NCBI GenBank assembly: GCA_963805705.1
Contig: CAWDVH010000001.1
Span: 2,294,001-2,358,000 of the forward strand
Length of the DNA stretch: 64,000 nucleotides
DNA from: CAWDVH01 sp963805705
GTDB taxonomy: Bacteria; Actinomycetota; Actinomycetes; Streptosporangiales; Streptosporangiaceae
Direction: 5' to 3'
The translations under genes were made by a program, and so were the position numbers. Under the pieces are notes generated by a model that saw nothing but the letters and a program-made list of their open reading frames with translations, was not told where the DNA came from and ran no database searches. Shown here piece after piece: positions 1-9,618 of the stretch (the first letter of the stretch is position 1; every line of letters begins with the position of its first letter).

Positions 1-20
1 CCCAGCCACGGGACCGCCCG

Positions 21-914
21 TCAGGGCGCCAGCGCCTGCGGCTTGCGGGCGACAGCGCACCACAGGGGGGACGGGCGGGCTGTCCTGGCCCGGATATCGG
101 GCCGCCATTGCTGCGCCAGCACCAGGCCGGGCTCGACCATTTCCATGCCCTCGAAGAACCTGGCCACCCCGGCCCGGTCGCGCAGCGTGCCTTTCTCCTC
201 GGTCAGCCGGTCCAGGATCTCGACCATCTTGGCCATCTCCTGCGCGGCGACGTCGCTGGGCAGATGGGAGATCGCCAGGTAGCTGCCCGGCGGCACGGCA
301 TCCCGCAGCGCAGCCACGATGCGGTACGCATCGTCGTCGGTGAAGTGCGGCAGCACGCCGGTCAGCACCAGGGCGACCGGCTGGCTGAAGTCCAGCGTCC
401 CGGCCGCGCCGGCTACCACCTGGCCGGTGTCGCGCACGTCGGCGTCAAGGTAGGCCACCGCGCCCGCCGGATCGCTGACCAGCAGGGCACGAGCATGGGC
501 CAGCACTACCGGGTTGTTGTCCACGTAGACGATCCGGGACTGCGGCGCCACCGACTGGGCGACCTCGTGGGTGTTGTTCGCGGCGGGCATGCCCACGCCG
601 ATATCCAGGAACTGGCGGATCCCGGCCTCCGCGGCCAGGTACCGCACCGCCCGCCCCAGGAACGCCCGGTTGGCCCGGATCGCGGTAACGATGTCCGGGT
701 AGGCGGCCAGGACCTGATCACCGGCCGCCCGGTCGGCGGCGAAATTGTCCTTGCCGCCCAGCCCGTAGTCATACACCCGCGCAATCTGCGCGACCCCGGT
801 GTTAAAGGGCAGCGGATCATCCCGGCGCGAGCCATTTCCCGCGCCCTGGCCAGCCGACACCGATCCGCCCTTCCTGCGGCCGTTACTACGAGAGGAGGAG
901 CAAGCGCCGGGCAT
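21..914 (-). CDS. DUF574-family SAM-dependent methyltransferase
   Basis: 297 residues. It matches the actinobacterial DUF574 (S-adenosylmethionine-dependent methyltransferase) family: an N-terminal signature VYDYGLGGKDNFAADRAAG at about residues 48-66, then the Rossmann SAM-binding motif FLDIGVGMPAANNTHE near residue 103 and an acidic strand end (VYVDNNP) near 130. No transmembrane segment or signal peptide is visible. The substrate is unknown for the family, and many actinomycetes carry dozens of copies. The first 35 residues are low-complexity and poorly conserved, and no clear Shine-Dalgarno precedes the ATG at 914, so an internal start such as the GTG near residue 19 is possible. It stands alone, divergent from the c-di-GMP gene. 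The family is confident; the exact start is uncertain. Confidence 0.85.
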   Translation of the reverse strand: MPGACSSSRSNGRRKGGSVSAGQGAGNGSRRDDPLPFNTGVAQIARVYDYGLGGKDNFAADRAAGDQVLAAYPDIVTAIRANRAFLGRAVRYLAAEAGIRQFLDIGVGMPAANNTHEVAQSVAPQSRIVYVDNNPVVLAHARALLVSDPAGAVAYLDADVRDTGQVVAGAAGTLDFSQPVALVLTGVLPHFTDDDAYRIVAALRDAVPPGSYLAISHLPSDVAAQEMAKMVEILDRLTEEKGTLRDRAGVARFFEGMEMVEPGLVLAQQWRPDIRARTARPSPLWCAVARKPQALAP

Positions 915-1149
915 GCGCCGGCGCCGTGCGGCCGCGTGCTCTGAGCCAACGCTAGCCTAGCGGCCTGCGCGCGGTCCGCCCACGCAGGCGAACTCTTCGC
1001 CGCCGGCCTCGGTACCTGGTCGCCTACCCGTTGGTGACGTTTCCTCAATCGAAGCGTGACCTCGGGCACGTAGAGTAAGACCAGATCGCTCAATGCGAGA
1101 CCGCGCCCAGTGCGCCGGCGTACTGAGCGACATCCGGCGGCTTTGGATA

Positions 1150-1290
1150 TGCGTCCTAGCGGGCGTGAACCGCCAGGGCTCAACGAAGAGCCGCAGTCAC
1201 GGTGCAGGGCGAGAGCCCGGCGGGCCTAACAGGTCAGCCAGGCTCGCTGTCGGCTATGGCGCAGCGAAAGGGAGGCTTGGTGCGCGCGGA
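1150..1290 (+). ncRNA. Candidate structured 5' leader of the GGDEF-EAL gene
   Basis: The roughly 200 bases before the ATG at 1309 contain compact stem-loops: GGCTC/GAGCC around 1177-1192, and GGGC-GAGA-GCCC around 1207-1218 closed by a GNRA-type tetraloop. The strings CCTAA (1225-1229) and TATGG (1255-1259) downstream resemble the two halves of an 11-nt tetraloop receptor. This layout, before a c-di-GMP enzyme, recalls riboswitch leaders. However, the conserved GCAAAGCC core of the class I c-di-GMP riboswitch is absent and the receptor halves are not cleanly opposed. It is an unassigned structured-leader candidate, inferred by eye only. Confidence 0.25.
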
Positions 1291-1308
1291 TGCGTCCGGT
1301 GGCGTGCC

Positions 1309-4021
1309 ATGAGCGTGGCCATGCAGGTAGGGACGACGGCCGAGGCTCTGGCTGCCGCCAGTGCGGCGGTCTTGCTATGGCGTGGCGCGAGCCGCCACGA
1401 GCCATCCGTTAAGCGTGCCTACAGAGTGCTGGCGGCGGTGGCCGTTCTGTGGGGAGCCGCCTTCATCGGCCCGACGGCTTTCGGCGGCCCGCTGACCGGT
1501 ACCACCTTCCCGCTGACGCTTGCGGACCTGCTGGCCCTCCTGGCGCTGCCGGCCCTGGTGATCGCCGTGGCCGCGATGACCCCGCCCGCACCGGAGCCGG
1601 GCAGCGGCCGGCCGGCACCCGGCGCGCAGGCACCAGGGACGCCGGCCCGCACTGTGCTGACGCGCGGCGCCGTAGCGCGGCTGGCGGACTGCTTGCTGCT
1701 GGTGTCCGCGCTGTTCGCCATCGGCTGGCTGACCCTGTTCGAGGCCGAGTACGCCAAGGCCGGCGTGGGTGCCGGGGCGTTCACGCTCAACTTGATCCGG
1801 CCGCTGGCGGACCTGCTCGCGCTCGGCGTGCTCCTGGCCTTCGCGGTGCGGGCGGGCCGGCGCGGCCTGGGGCCGGGCCTGGCGCTGCTCGCCGTGGCCG
1901 CGGGCGACGCGCTGGCGGTCGGCGCCCGGATCAGCGGGACGGCGGTGGGAGCGTGGCCGCAGGTGGCCTGGCTGGCCGGGCTGTGCCTGCTGGGAGCGGC
2001 GGTATGGATCGCGCCGGCGCCGCCAGGTCAGGGCACCTACCCTCGTCCTCGGCCCGGGCGGGCCGCCCAGCCCGCGCCCGGGGTGGCCACCGTCATCGCG
2101 GTGGGCGTGGCCGGCGTCGCTGCGCTGGTGACGATCGGCTGGGCGGCAGCCGGGCGGCCCGGCCACCGGCCCGGTGCTCTTGTTCACCGGGGCCGCCGTC
2201 GTGCTGGCGCTGGTCATCCGGCTCGCCGGGCTGCTTCGGCGCGCCGTCACCGTGTCCGTGATCTCCGAGCAGTCCGGCCGCCAGTTCCGCGATCTTGCCG
2301 ATCTGACCAGCGACGCCGTCCTGATGTGCGACCTTGACGGGACCATCAGGTACGCGAGCCCTAGCGTCGCCGAGTACGGGTACTCGCCGGAGCAGCTGGA
2401 GGGCACGGCCCTGTCGGTCCTCGTGCATCCCGAGGACAGGTCGCCCGGAACGCGCGTCGCGCTCGCGGCCGCTCGCGGCACCCGGCGGCAGGCGGGCCGG
2501 TTCGCCTGCCGGATCCGGTCCGCTGACGGCACCTGGCGGCACGTCGAGTCGACCATCTCGCGGCACCGCGAGGCCGGCGCGGCCGACCGGCTGCTGGTGA
2601 CCGCGCGGGACGTGAGCGACCAGGTCGCGCTGCGCAGGCAGGTCACCCACCTGACGTTTCACGACGGGCTCACCGGGCTGCCCAACCGCGCCTATCTTGA
2701 AGAACGCGCGAAGAACCTGCTCGCACGGGCACCGCGGGCTCCTGGCCAGCCCGCTGTCGAAGCCGGGGCGATCTTCCTTGACCTGGACGGCTTCACCGGC
2801 GTGAACGACTCGGTCGGGCACGGCGCGGGTGATCTCCTGCTGGCGCAGGCCGCGCGCCGCCTGCGTGCCGTGGTGCCGCCGCAGGACACCGCGGCCAGAT
2901 GGGGCGGTGACGAGTTCGCCGTGCTGATCGAAAGCGCCGCCAGCGACCAGGAAATCGTCGACATCGCGGAAAAGCTGGCCGGCAGCATTGCCGCCGAGCC
3001 ATTCCAGGTCGCGGGCCGGGACATATCCGTGACGGCCAGCATCGGCGTGGCCCTCGCCGACGGGGACCGGCCGGAGCATCTGCTGCGAAATGCAGACGTG
3101 GCCATGTCCCGCGCCAAGGAATCAGGCGGCGGCCGGGTCGAGGTCTTCGCCTCGGACATGCACACCGATGTGGTGCGCAGGCTCGAGATGGCGACCGACC
3201 TGCGCCAGGCGATTGCCACCGGGCAGCTCGGGATCGAATACCAGCCGATCGTGGAGCTCGCCACCTCGCGGATAACGGCGGTCGAGGCGCTCGTCCGCTG
3301 GTCGCGCGGCACTGACGCGGTCCAGGTCCCGCCGGATGAATTCGTGGGCGTGGCCGAGGATTCCGGGCTGATCGTGCCGCTCGGTGACTGGGTGCTGCGC
3401 GAGGCATGCCGTCAGGTAGCCGCCTGGCGGGTGTCGGGCTGGGACGTTGAGCTGTCGGTCAACTTCTCCCTGCGGCAGGTCAGCGCGTCGCGGTTCACCG
3501 AGTCCGTGCTGGCTGCGGTGCAGGACAACGGGCTGCCGCCGGGGGTGCTCACTCTCGAGGTCACCGAGCGGGTCCTGATCGAGGGCGCGGAACCGATGGC
3601 GGCCAGTCTGGCCGGGCTGCGTCGCTGGGGCGTCCGGCTGGCCATTGACGACTTCGGCACGGGATATGCATCGCTGGCCTACCTTCGCCGGCTCCCGGTG
3701 GACATCATCAAGATCGACCCGTCCTTCGTGGCCGGGCTGGGGACCGACGCCACGATGGCCATGCTGACGGACGCGATCGTCCGGGTCGGGCGCGACCTGG
3801 GCATTGAGGTCGTCGCGGAGGGGATCGAGCGTCCTGAGCAGGCCGAGCTGCTGCGGGCCATGGGCTGCCGTCTCGGGCAGGGATACCTGGTCGGCAGGCC
3901 GATGACCGCCCGCGCGATCGAGGCGCTGGCCGGGATTGAGCCCCCCGCTGACCCTGGCCTGGCCGCCGTGCAGATCCCCGCGCCGCCCGCGCCCGCGCCC
4001 GCGCCGGCGCCCGCCAGCTAG
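1309..4021 (+). CDS. Membrane PAS-GGDEF-EAL protein (frameshifted)
   Basis: A c-di-GMP diguanylate cyclase/phosphodiesterase split over two frames. Frame 1 (from ATG 1309; the region before it is leader) encodes about seven hydrophobic helices as a membrane sensor module. Frame 2 continues with the last helix, a PAS domain (near 2290-2600), a GGDEF domain with intact GGDEF (codons near 2908) and an EAL domain with EALVRW, ELSVNF, LEVTER, DDFGTGYASL, KIDPSFV, VAEGIE and GQGYLVGRP. Both catalytic halves therefore look active. Total length is 3n+1. Removing one C from the CCC run at about 2158-2160 joins the frames as AGRPATGPVLLF, so the break is probably a sequencing error. A proline/alanine-rich tail ends the protein. 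Downstream serA has its own promoter. Confidence 0.85.
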
Positions 4022-4092
4022 CCGGGCCCGGCCTGCCGGGCCCGGGCCGGGGCTGACCAGTGCGGCCGCGCACCCGGCTCCCGCGCACCGCC

Positions 4093-4128
4093 GAAGCTTG
4101 TGAACCCATTCACAAGCTTCGTTAGACT
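4093..4128 (+). promoter_or_regulatory. Perfect 12-bp inverted repeat overlapping the serA promoter
   Basis: GAAGCTTGTGAA (4093-4104) and its exact complement TTCACAAGCTTC (4109-4120) are separated by four bases. Inside and beside it are a -35-like TTGTGA (4098-4103) and a -10-like TAGACT (4123-4128), 19 bp apart, with the serA TTG at 4160. A 12-bp perfect palindrome on the promoter is what an operator for a dimeric repressor would look like. A hairpin terminator is less likely because no T-run follows. Confidence 0.6.
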
Positions 4129-4159
4129 GTCCGTACCCGATCAGCGGCCGGAGGCCCCC

Positions 4160-5761
4160 TTGCCCGTACCGATCGTCCTTGTCGCCGAGGAACTCTCGCC
4201 GGCCGGGATCGCCCAGCTCGAGTCTGGCCTGGAAGTCCGCTATGCGGACGGCGCCGACCGCAGCCAGCTGCTGCCGGCGCTCGCCGATGTCGACGCCGTG
4301 ATCGTCCGCAGTGCGACCAAGATGGACGCTGAGGCGCTCGCGCACGCGCCGAAGCTGCGCGTGGTCGCCAGGGCGGGCATCGGCCTGGACAACGTGGACG
4401 TCGAGGCCGCCACCAAGGCCGGCGTCATGGTGGTGAACGCGCCCACCTCCAACATCGTCAGCGCCGCCGAGCAGGCCGTCGCCCTGCTGCTGGCCACCGC
4501 GCGCAACGTCCCTGCGGCCGTGGCCTCGCTCAAGAGCGGCCAGTGGAAGCGGTCTGCCTTTACCGGAGTCGAGCTCCAGGGCAAGGTGGCGGGCATCCTC
4601 GGGCTGGGCAAGATCGGGGTACTGGTAGCGCAGCGGCTCGCGGCGTTCGACATGACGGTGATCGCCCATGATCCGTACGTGGCGGCGGCACGGGGGCCGG
4701 AGCTCGGCGTCCGGCTGGTCAGCCTGAACGAGCTGCTGACCGAGTCCGACTTCATCAGCGTGCACCTGCCGAAGAACGCCGAGACGCTCGGGCTCATCGG
4801 GGACACGGAACTGGGGAAGGTCAAGCGCGGCGTGCGGATCGTCAACGCCGCGCGCGGCGGCATTGTCGACGAGCAGGCCCTCGGCCGCGCGCTGCGGGAC
4901 GGCACGGTCGCGGGCGCCGGCCTGGACGTCTACTCGACCGAGCCCTGCACGGACAGCCCGCTATTCCAGCTCGACAACGTGGTCTGCACCCCGCACCTGG
5001 GGGCGAGCACGCACGAGGCACAGGAGAAGGCGGGCACGCAGGTGGCCAGGTCGGTCATGCTGGCGCTGGCTGGGGAGTTCGTGCCGGACGCGGTCAATGT
5101 CCGCGGCGGGGCGGTGGCCGAGCCGATCAGGACCTTCCTGCCGCTGGCTGAGAAGCTGGGCCGGATCTTCACGGCCCTGGCCGGCGGTATCGCGGCCAGG
5201 ATCGACATCCAGGTGCGCGGCGACATCGCGGCGCTGGATGTCAGCGTGCTCCAGCTGGCCGCGACGAAGGGCCTGTTCTGCGACGTGATCGAGGATGCCG
5301 TTACCTACGTGAACGCGCCGCTGGTGGCCAAGGAGCGCGGGGTGGAGATCAACCTCGTCACCGAGCCGGGCAGCGTGGCCTGGCGCAACGTGATCACCCT
5401 GCGCGGGATAATGCCCGACGGCACCGGCGTCTCGGTCAGCGGCACGCTGACTGCATTGCGGCAGGTCGAGAAGCTGGTCGAGGTCAACGGCTTCGATACG
5501 GAGATCGCCCCGTCGGAGCACATGATCTTCCTCAGCTACGCGGACCGGCCTGGCGTGGTCGGCATCGTCGGCAGGATTCTCGGCGATCATGAGATCAACA
5601 TCGCCGGGATGCAGGTCTGCCGGGATTCCAGGGGCGGCCACGCACTGAGCGTCCTGACGGTGGATACGGCCGTGCCGCTCGCCGCGATCGATGAGATCAC
5701 CGGGGCAGTCGGGGCAGTCGGGGGCGTCGTGGCCAGGGTCGTGGATCTCACCGACAGCTGA
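4160..5761 (+). CDS. serA: D-3-phosphoglycerate dehydrogenase
   Basis: Catalyses the NAD-dependent oxidation of 3-phosphoglycerate to 3-phosphohydroxypyruvate, the first step of serine synthesis. 533 residues, the usual length of the long actinobacterial type. Visible features are the dinucleotide fold GILGLGKIG near residue 150, the substrate/catalytic block VNAARGGIVDE near 230, the catalytic His in CTPHLGASTHEAQ near 280, an intervening regulatory (ASB) domain, and a C-terminal ACT domain starting about FLSYADRPGVVGIVG near 460. The start is the TTG at 4160, preceded by CGGAGGC and lying about 25 nt downstream of the promoter. A GTG at 4100 in the same frame would sit upstream of the transcription start. 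It is followed by leuB and ilvE, the conserved actinobacterial order. Confidence 0.97.
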   Translation: MPVPIVLVAEELSPAGIAQLESGLEVRYADGADRSQLLPALADVDAVIVRSATKMDAEALAHAPKLRVVARAGIGLDNVDVEAATKAGVMVVNAPTSNIVSAAEQAVALLLATARNVPAAVASLKSGQWKRSAFTGVELQGKVAGILGLGKIGVLVAQRLAAFDMTVIAHDPYVAAARGPELGVRLVSLNELLTESDFISVHLPKNAETLGLIGDTELGKVKRGVRIVNAARGGIVDEQALGRALRDGTVAGAGLDVYSTEPCTDSPLFQLDNVVCTPHLGASTHEAQEKAGTQVARSVMLALAGEFVPDAVNVRGGAVAEPIRTFLPLAEKLGRIFTALAGGIAARIDIQVRGDIAALDVSVLQLAATKGLFCDVIEDAVTYVNAPLVAKERGVEINLVTEPGSVAWRNVITLRGIMPDGTGVSVSGTLTALRQVEKLVEVNGFDTEIAPSEHMIFLSYADRPGVVGIVGRILGDHEINIAGMQVCRDSRGGHALSVLTVDTAVPLAAIDEITGAVGAVGGVVARVVDLTDS

Positions 5762-5824
5762 GCCAGGGGCGCCGGACGGCGCGGACCTTGGCCCGAGCCA
5801 GGAATCGACCAGTAAGGTACGCCC

Positions 5825-6877
5825 ATGGCGGCACGCACGGTTCGGCTCGCGGTAATCGGCGGTGACGGCATCGGCCCCGAGGTGGTCGCAGAGGCCATCA
5901 AGGTCCTGCGGGCAGCGACGGCCGGCGTCACGATCGAGGCCTCCGGCTATGATCTCGGCTCGCAGCGCTGGCTGCGGACCGGCGAGATCCTGCCCGACTC
6001 GGTGCTCGGTGAGATCGCCGGGCACGACGCGATCCTGCTGGGCGCGGTGGGCGACCCTGCCGTTCCGAGCGGCCTGCTCGAGCGGGGGCTGGTGCTCCGG
6101 CTGCGGTTCGAGCTGGACCAGTACGTGAATCTGCGGCCCGTGCGCCTGTATCCCGGCGTAGCCTCGCCGCTGTCCGGGCTGCGCTCGGAGTCCGTGGACA
6201 TGCTGGTGGTGCGGGAGGGGACCGAGGGCCCGTACACCGACGCCGGCGGCATCCTGCGCAAGGGCACGCCGGGAGAGGTAGCCACGCAGGAGAGCATTAA
6301 CACGGCCTTCGGGGTCAGCCGCGTGACCAGGTACGCGCTGCAGCGCGCGGCCGAGCGCCCGCGCAAGAAGCTGACGCTGGTCCACAAGACCAACGTGCTC
6401 GCCTACGCCGGGGATCTGTGGCGGCGGACTCTCGACGAGCACGCGGCGGAATTCGGCGAGGTTACCGCCGACTACTGTCACATGGACGCGGCGTCAACGT
6501 ACTTCGTCACGCAGCCCGAGCGGTTCGACGTGATCCTCACGGACAACCTGTTCGGCGACATCCTGACGGCACTCGGCGCGGCGGTGGCCGGCGGCCTCGG
6601 CCTGGCGGCCAGCGCGAGCATCAATCCTGAGCGCATCGCGCCGAGCCTGTTTGAGCCCGTGCACGGCAGCGCGCCGGACATCGCCGGCAAGCAGAAGGCG
6701 GACCCGACCGCCGCCATCCTGTCGGCCGCGATGCTCTGTGAGCACCTCGGCCTGGCGCCGGAGGCGTCGCGAATCGAGCAGGCGGTGGCCGAGGATCTGC
6801 TGGAGCGTCAGGGTGCGTGGGCCGCGCGCTCCACCAGGGAGATCGGCGACGACATCGCCGAGCGCGCGGCGGGCTGA
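5825..6877 (+). CDS. leuB: 3-isopropylmalate dehydrogenase
   Basis: Oxidatively decarboxylates 3-isopropylmalate in leucine synthesis (NAD, divalent metal). 350 residues, the compact actinobacterial form. It begins at ATG 5825 with the family start VIGGDGIGPEVVAEAIKVL. Other family marks are the substrate block RYALQRAAERPRKKLTLVHK, the metal-binding region DAASTYFVTQPERFDVILTD followed by NLFGDILTALGA, and FEPVHGSAPDIAGK toward the C-terminus, which binds NAD. It lies 63 bp after serA and about 140 bp before ilvE in the same direction, so it is probably co-transcribed. No attenuator-like leader peptide was found. Confidence 0.97.
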   Translation: MAARTVRLAVIGGDGIGPEVVAEAIKVLRAATAGVTIEASGYDLGSQRWLRTGEILPDSVLGEIAGHDAILLGAVGDPAVPSGLLERGLVLRLRFELDQYVNLRPVRLYPGVASPLSGLRSESVDMLVVREGTEGPYTDAGGILRKGTPGEVATQESINTAFGVSRVTRYALQRAAERPRKKLTLVHKTNVLAYAGDLWRRTLDEHAAEFGEVTADYCHMDAASTYFVTQPERFDVILTDNLFGDILTALGAAVAGGLGLAASASINPERIAPSLFEPVHGSAPDIAGKQKADPTAAILSAAMLCEHLGLAPEASRIEQAVAEDLLERQGAWAARSTREIGDDIAERAAG

Positions 6878-7019
6878 CGCCGGCCGCAGCGAGATTCCCT
6901 GGCCGGCTGGTCCATTCAGCCGACGGGAGTCGGCAAAATGGTAGGGCGGCGCGCGGATCAGGCCGTGCCCGCAGCGAGCCTGGCAACGGCGCCATGCCCG
7001 CCGCAGGGAAGGATCCGCG

Positions 7020-8138
7020 ATGATCGCTCGCTCTGCCCCCGATATCAGCTTCGCACTGCGGCCCGCCGGCAGGCCAGTTCCGGCGGCCGAACGCAGCCGC
7101 CTGATGGCGGCGCCGGGATTCGGCCGGGTCTTTACCGACCACATGGTCACCATCCGCTGGGACACCGACCTCGGCTGGCACGATGGCCAGCTCCAGCCCT
7201 ACGGCCCGATCGCGCTCGAGCCGGCCACCCAGGTCTTCCACTACGGGCAGGAGATCTTCGAGGGGCTGAAGGCCTACCGGCAGGCCAGCGGCCAGATCGC
7301 GGCGTTCCGGCCAGGCAGTAACGCGGCGCGGTTCAACACCTCGGCGGTCCGGATGGCCATGCCGCAGCTGCCGGAGCAGGCATTCATCCGCGCGATCGAG
7401 CTACTGGTGACACAAGACCAGGACTGGGTGCCGACCGCCAGGGAGCACAGCCTCTACCTGCGGCCGTTCATGATCGCGACGCATCCGGGGCTCGGCGTGA
7501 GCCGCCCCTCGCCGTCCTACCTGTTCACCGTCTTCGCCTCGCCGGTCGGCGCCTACTTCGGCGAGGACCGGGTCAGGCCGGTGTCGGTCTGGCTGGCCGG
7601 CAACTTCACCAGGGCCGCCGCCGGCGGCACCGGGGCGGCCAAGACCGGCGGCAACTACGCGGCCGGGTTCGCCGGGCAGCAGGAGGCGATCGAGAACGGC
7701 TGTGACCAGGTCGTCTGGCTGGATGCGGCTGAGCATCGCTGGGTCGAGGAACTGGGCGGGATGAACCTCTTCTTCGTGTTCGGCTCCGGAGACGACGCGA
7801 GGATCATGACCCCCGCGCTGACCGGCACGCTGCTGCCGGGCGTCACCAGGGACACCATCCTGACCCTCGGCCCCGATCTCGGCATCCCGGCGTCCGAGGG
7901 CCAGATCTCCGTCGGGCAGTGGCGCGAGGGATGCGAGTCTGGCGACATCACCGAGGTGTTCGCCTGCGGGACCGCGGCGGTGGTGACTCCCGTGGGCGTT
8001 GTCAAGGGACCAGCCGCCCGCTGGACCGTCGGCGACGGCGCGGCCGGGCCGGTGACGAAGCGGCTGCGCGAGCACTTGCTCGGCATCCAGTTCGGGCGCC
8101 TCCCGGATCCGCACGGCTGGATGTACAAGGTCGTCTAA
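7020..8138 (+). CDS. ilvE: Branched-chain amino acid aminotransferase
   Basis: PLP enzyme of fold type IV that interconverts branched-chain 2-oxo acids and leucine, isoleucine and valine with glutamate. 372 residues. Typical blocks are FGRVFTDHMVTIRWD near residue 35, FHYGQEIFEGLKAYR near 75, SLYLRPFMIAT near 145, and the PLP lysine in GAAKTGGNYAAG near residue 207. VVWLDAAEHRWVEELGGMN and VFACGTAAVVTPVG follow, the latter binding PLP phosphate. The start ATG at 7020 has GCAGGGAAGGATCC upstream. It completes the serA-leuB-ilvE backbone. In relatives the run usually continues toward an FAH-family protein and gltX, which here lie 16 kb away. Confidence 0.97.
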   Translation: MIARSAPDISFALRPAGRPVPAAERSRLMAAPGFGRVFTDHMVTIRWDTDLGWHDGQLQPYGPIALEPATQVFHYGQEIFEGLKAYRQASGQIAAFRPGSNAARFNTSAVRMAMPQLPEQAFIRAIELLVTQDQDWVPTAREHSLYLRPFMIATHPGLGVSRPSPSYLFTVFASPVGAYFGEDRVRPVSVWLAGNFTRAAAGGTGAAKTGGNYAAGFAGQQEAIENGCDQVVWLDAAEHRWVEELGGMNLFFVFGSGDDARIMTPALTGTLLPGVTRDTILTLGPDLGIPASEGQISVGQWREGCESGDITEVFACGTAAVVTPVGVVKGPAARWTVGDGAAGPVTKRLREHLLGIQFGRLPDPHGWMYKVV

Positions 8139-8164
8139 GGCCGCGGACCGCACCTGCCCGGTGC

Positions 8165-9391
8165 TCAGGGCGCGTCCGGGATCCGGCCGCCGATGCCGAT
8201 CAGCGCCGGGTCCGCGGGTACCGTCTGCGGGTACTTCAGCCCGGCGCCGGTATTCAGCACCACGACCTCGTCGCTCTCGGCCAGCCAGCCCGCCGCCCGC
8301 AGCTGCCCGACCGCGGCGATGCACGCGCCGGTCTCCGGGCAGACCCAGGTGCCCTCGGCCCTGGCGGCCTGGCGCAGTCCGGCGAGCAACTGCGCGTCGG
8401 TCACCGCGATCGCCGTGCCCCCGGTGGCGCGAACCGCCTCCAGGACCAGGAAACCGCCGAGGGGAGCGGGGACGGTGAGGCCGAATGCCTGCGTCCTGGC
8501 GTCGGGCCACGCCTGGGTCTCGGCGGCCTGCTGCTCGAATGCCCGCACCACGGGCGCGCAGCCCGCCGCCTGCACGGCGACCAGCCGGGGCATGTCCGGG
8601 CCGATCCAGCCCAGCTGCCGCAGTTCCTGCAGGGCCTTGTAAATACCGATCAGGCCCACGCCGCCGCCGACCGGGCAGAGGATCACGTCAGGGACTCGCC
8701 AGCCAAGCTGCTCCGCGATCTCCAGCCCGATCGTCTTCTTGCCCTCCAGCCGGTAAGGCTCCTTGAGGGTAGAGGTGTCCTGGCAGCCGGAGCGCTCCCG
8801 CGCGGCCGCGGCGATCAGGGCGCCGGCGTCGGAGATCAGGCCGTCCACCAGGTAGATCTCGGCACCTGCCGCTGCGCACTCGGCCCTGGTGATCTCCGGC
8901 GCGTCCACGGGCATGGCGATCAGGCAGGGCAGCCCCGCGTGGGCCGCGAACGCGGCCCACGCGGCACCGGCGTTCCCGTTGGTCGGCATGGCCACCGAGG
9001 CTGCGCCCAGCTCAGCCGCGCGCGAGACGCCGACAGCCGCCCCGCGGGCCTTGAAGGTCGCCGTCGGCAGCGGGCTCTCATCCTTCATCAGCAGCGCGGG
9101 TACGCCGAGTTCCTGGCCCAGGCGCCCCATCCCGAGCAGCGGGGTCATGCCCTCACCCAGGCTCACGACGTTCCCGGCCGAGGTCACCGGCAGCAGTTCG
9201 TGGTAGCGCCATAGCGTGGGCGGCAGGCCGGCGATCTGCTGCGGGGTGACCAGGGAGCCCGCCCGCTCCAGGTCGTAGCGGGCCAGCAGCGGAGCTCCGC
9301 AGGAGCAGGTCCCCTGAAGGATGCTGGCGTCGTGGCGGCTGGCGCACCTGGAGCACTCCAGGTGCGTGAGCGTGGTGTAGGCGGATGTCAA
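8165..9391 (-). CDS. thrC: Threonine synthase (PLP-dependent)
   Basis: Fold-type II PLP enzyme converting O-phosphohomoserine to threonine. 408 residues from the TTG at 9391, chosen because GGAAAGGATC sits just upstream; the frame stays open further 5' but without family similarity. An N-terminal zinc-ribbon-like CSRC...CSC (within about the first 30 residues) is typical of this subfamily. The PLP lysine is in SPLPTATFKARGAA. MPTNGNAGAAWAA and CPVGGGVGLIGIYKAL form the phosphate-binding and core regions. It is convergent with ilvE and divergent from an MFS gene. A second thrC elsewhere, or a catabolic threonine synthase-like role, cannot be excluded. Confidence 0.88.
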   Translation of the reverse strand: MTSAYTTLTHLECSRCASRHDASILQGTCSCGAPLLARYDLERAGSLVTPQQIAGLPPTLWRYHELLPVTSAGNVVSLGEGMTPLLGMGRLGQELGVPALLMKDESPLPTATFKARGAAVGVSRAAELGAASVAMPTNGNAGAAWAAFAAHAGLPCLIAMPVDAPEITRAECAAAGAEIYLVDGLISDAGALIAAAARERSGCQDTSTLKEPYRLEGKKTIGLEIAEQLGWRVPDVILCPVGGGVGLIGIYKALQELRQLGWIGPDMPRLVAVQAAGCAPVVRAFEQQAAETQAWPDARTQAFGLTVPAPLGGFLVLEAVRATGGTAIAVTDAQLLAGLRQAARAEGTWVCPETGACIAAVGQLRAAGWLAESDEVVVLNTGAGLKYPQTVPADPALIGIGGRIPDAP

Positions 9392-9463
9392 GCTGTGATC
9401 CTTTCCGATCCTGACCGTACCGGAGCGCCGGCCCGGCGGCCCTGAATCCGGCTCTGGCCGGCC

Positions 9464-9491
9464 TTGACCATCGCCCAGCACCTTGTATTGT
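9464..9491 (+). promoter_or_regulatory. Sigma70-type promoter for the MFS gene
   Basis: TTGACC (9464-9469) and TATTGT (9486-9491) are separated by 16 bp in the intergenic region between divergent thrC and the MFS carrier. The predicted transcription start near 9498 lies 120 bases before the GTG start. Seen by eye only. Confidence 0.45.
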
Positions 9492-9618
9492 CCGGTGCAT
9501 TGAGTCCTGGAGTGCCGGGGACGTCCCCGACGTCACCAGCGGCCGCGCCCCCGGCCCGGCCAGCGCAGGTCGGGCCGCTAGCGCAGAGACTGGCCAGCTG
9601 CGACGCGCGCGGGCGGCG

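Noticed and set aside
1150..1290. Class I c-di-GMP riboswitch
   Set aside because: CAGGGC and GGGCCTAA segments are suggestive, but the conserved GCAAAGCC strand and the closing helix are missing, so the class name is not supported.
1093..1308. ATG 1093 as start of the GGDEF-EAL gene
   Set aside because: The translation of this part is not protein-like and the DNA forms hairpins; the membrane domain begins after ATG 1309.
4100..4159. GTG 4100 as serA start
   Set aside because: It lies inside the operator palindrome, upstream of the -10 region; TTG 4160 has a ribosome site and matches family length.
4961..6481. 506-codon minus-strand frame antisense to serA/leuB
   Set aside because: Mirror frame of two clearly real genes in high-GC DNA; no family features.
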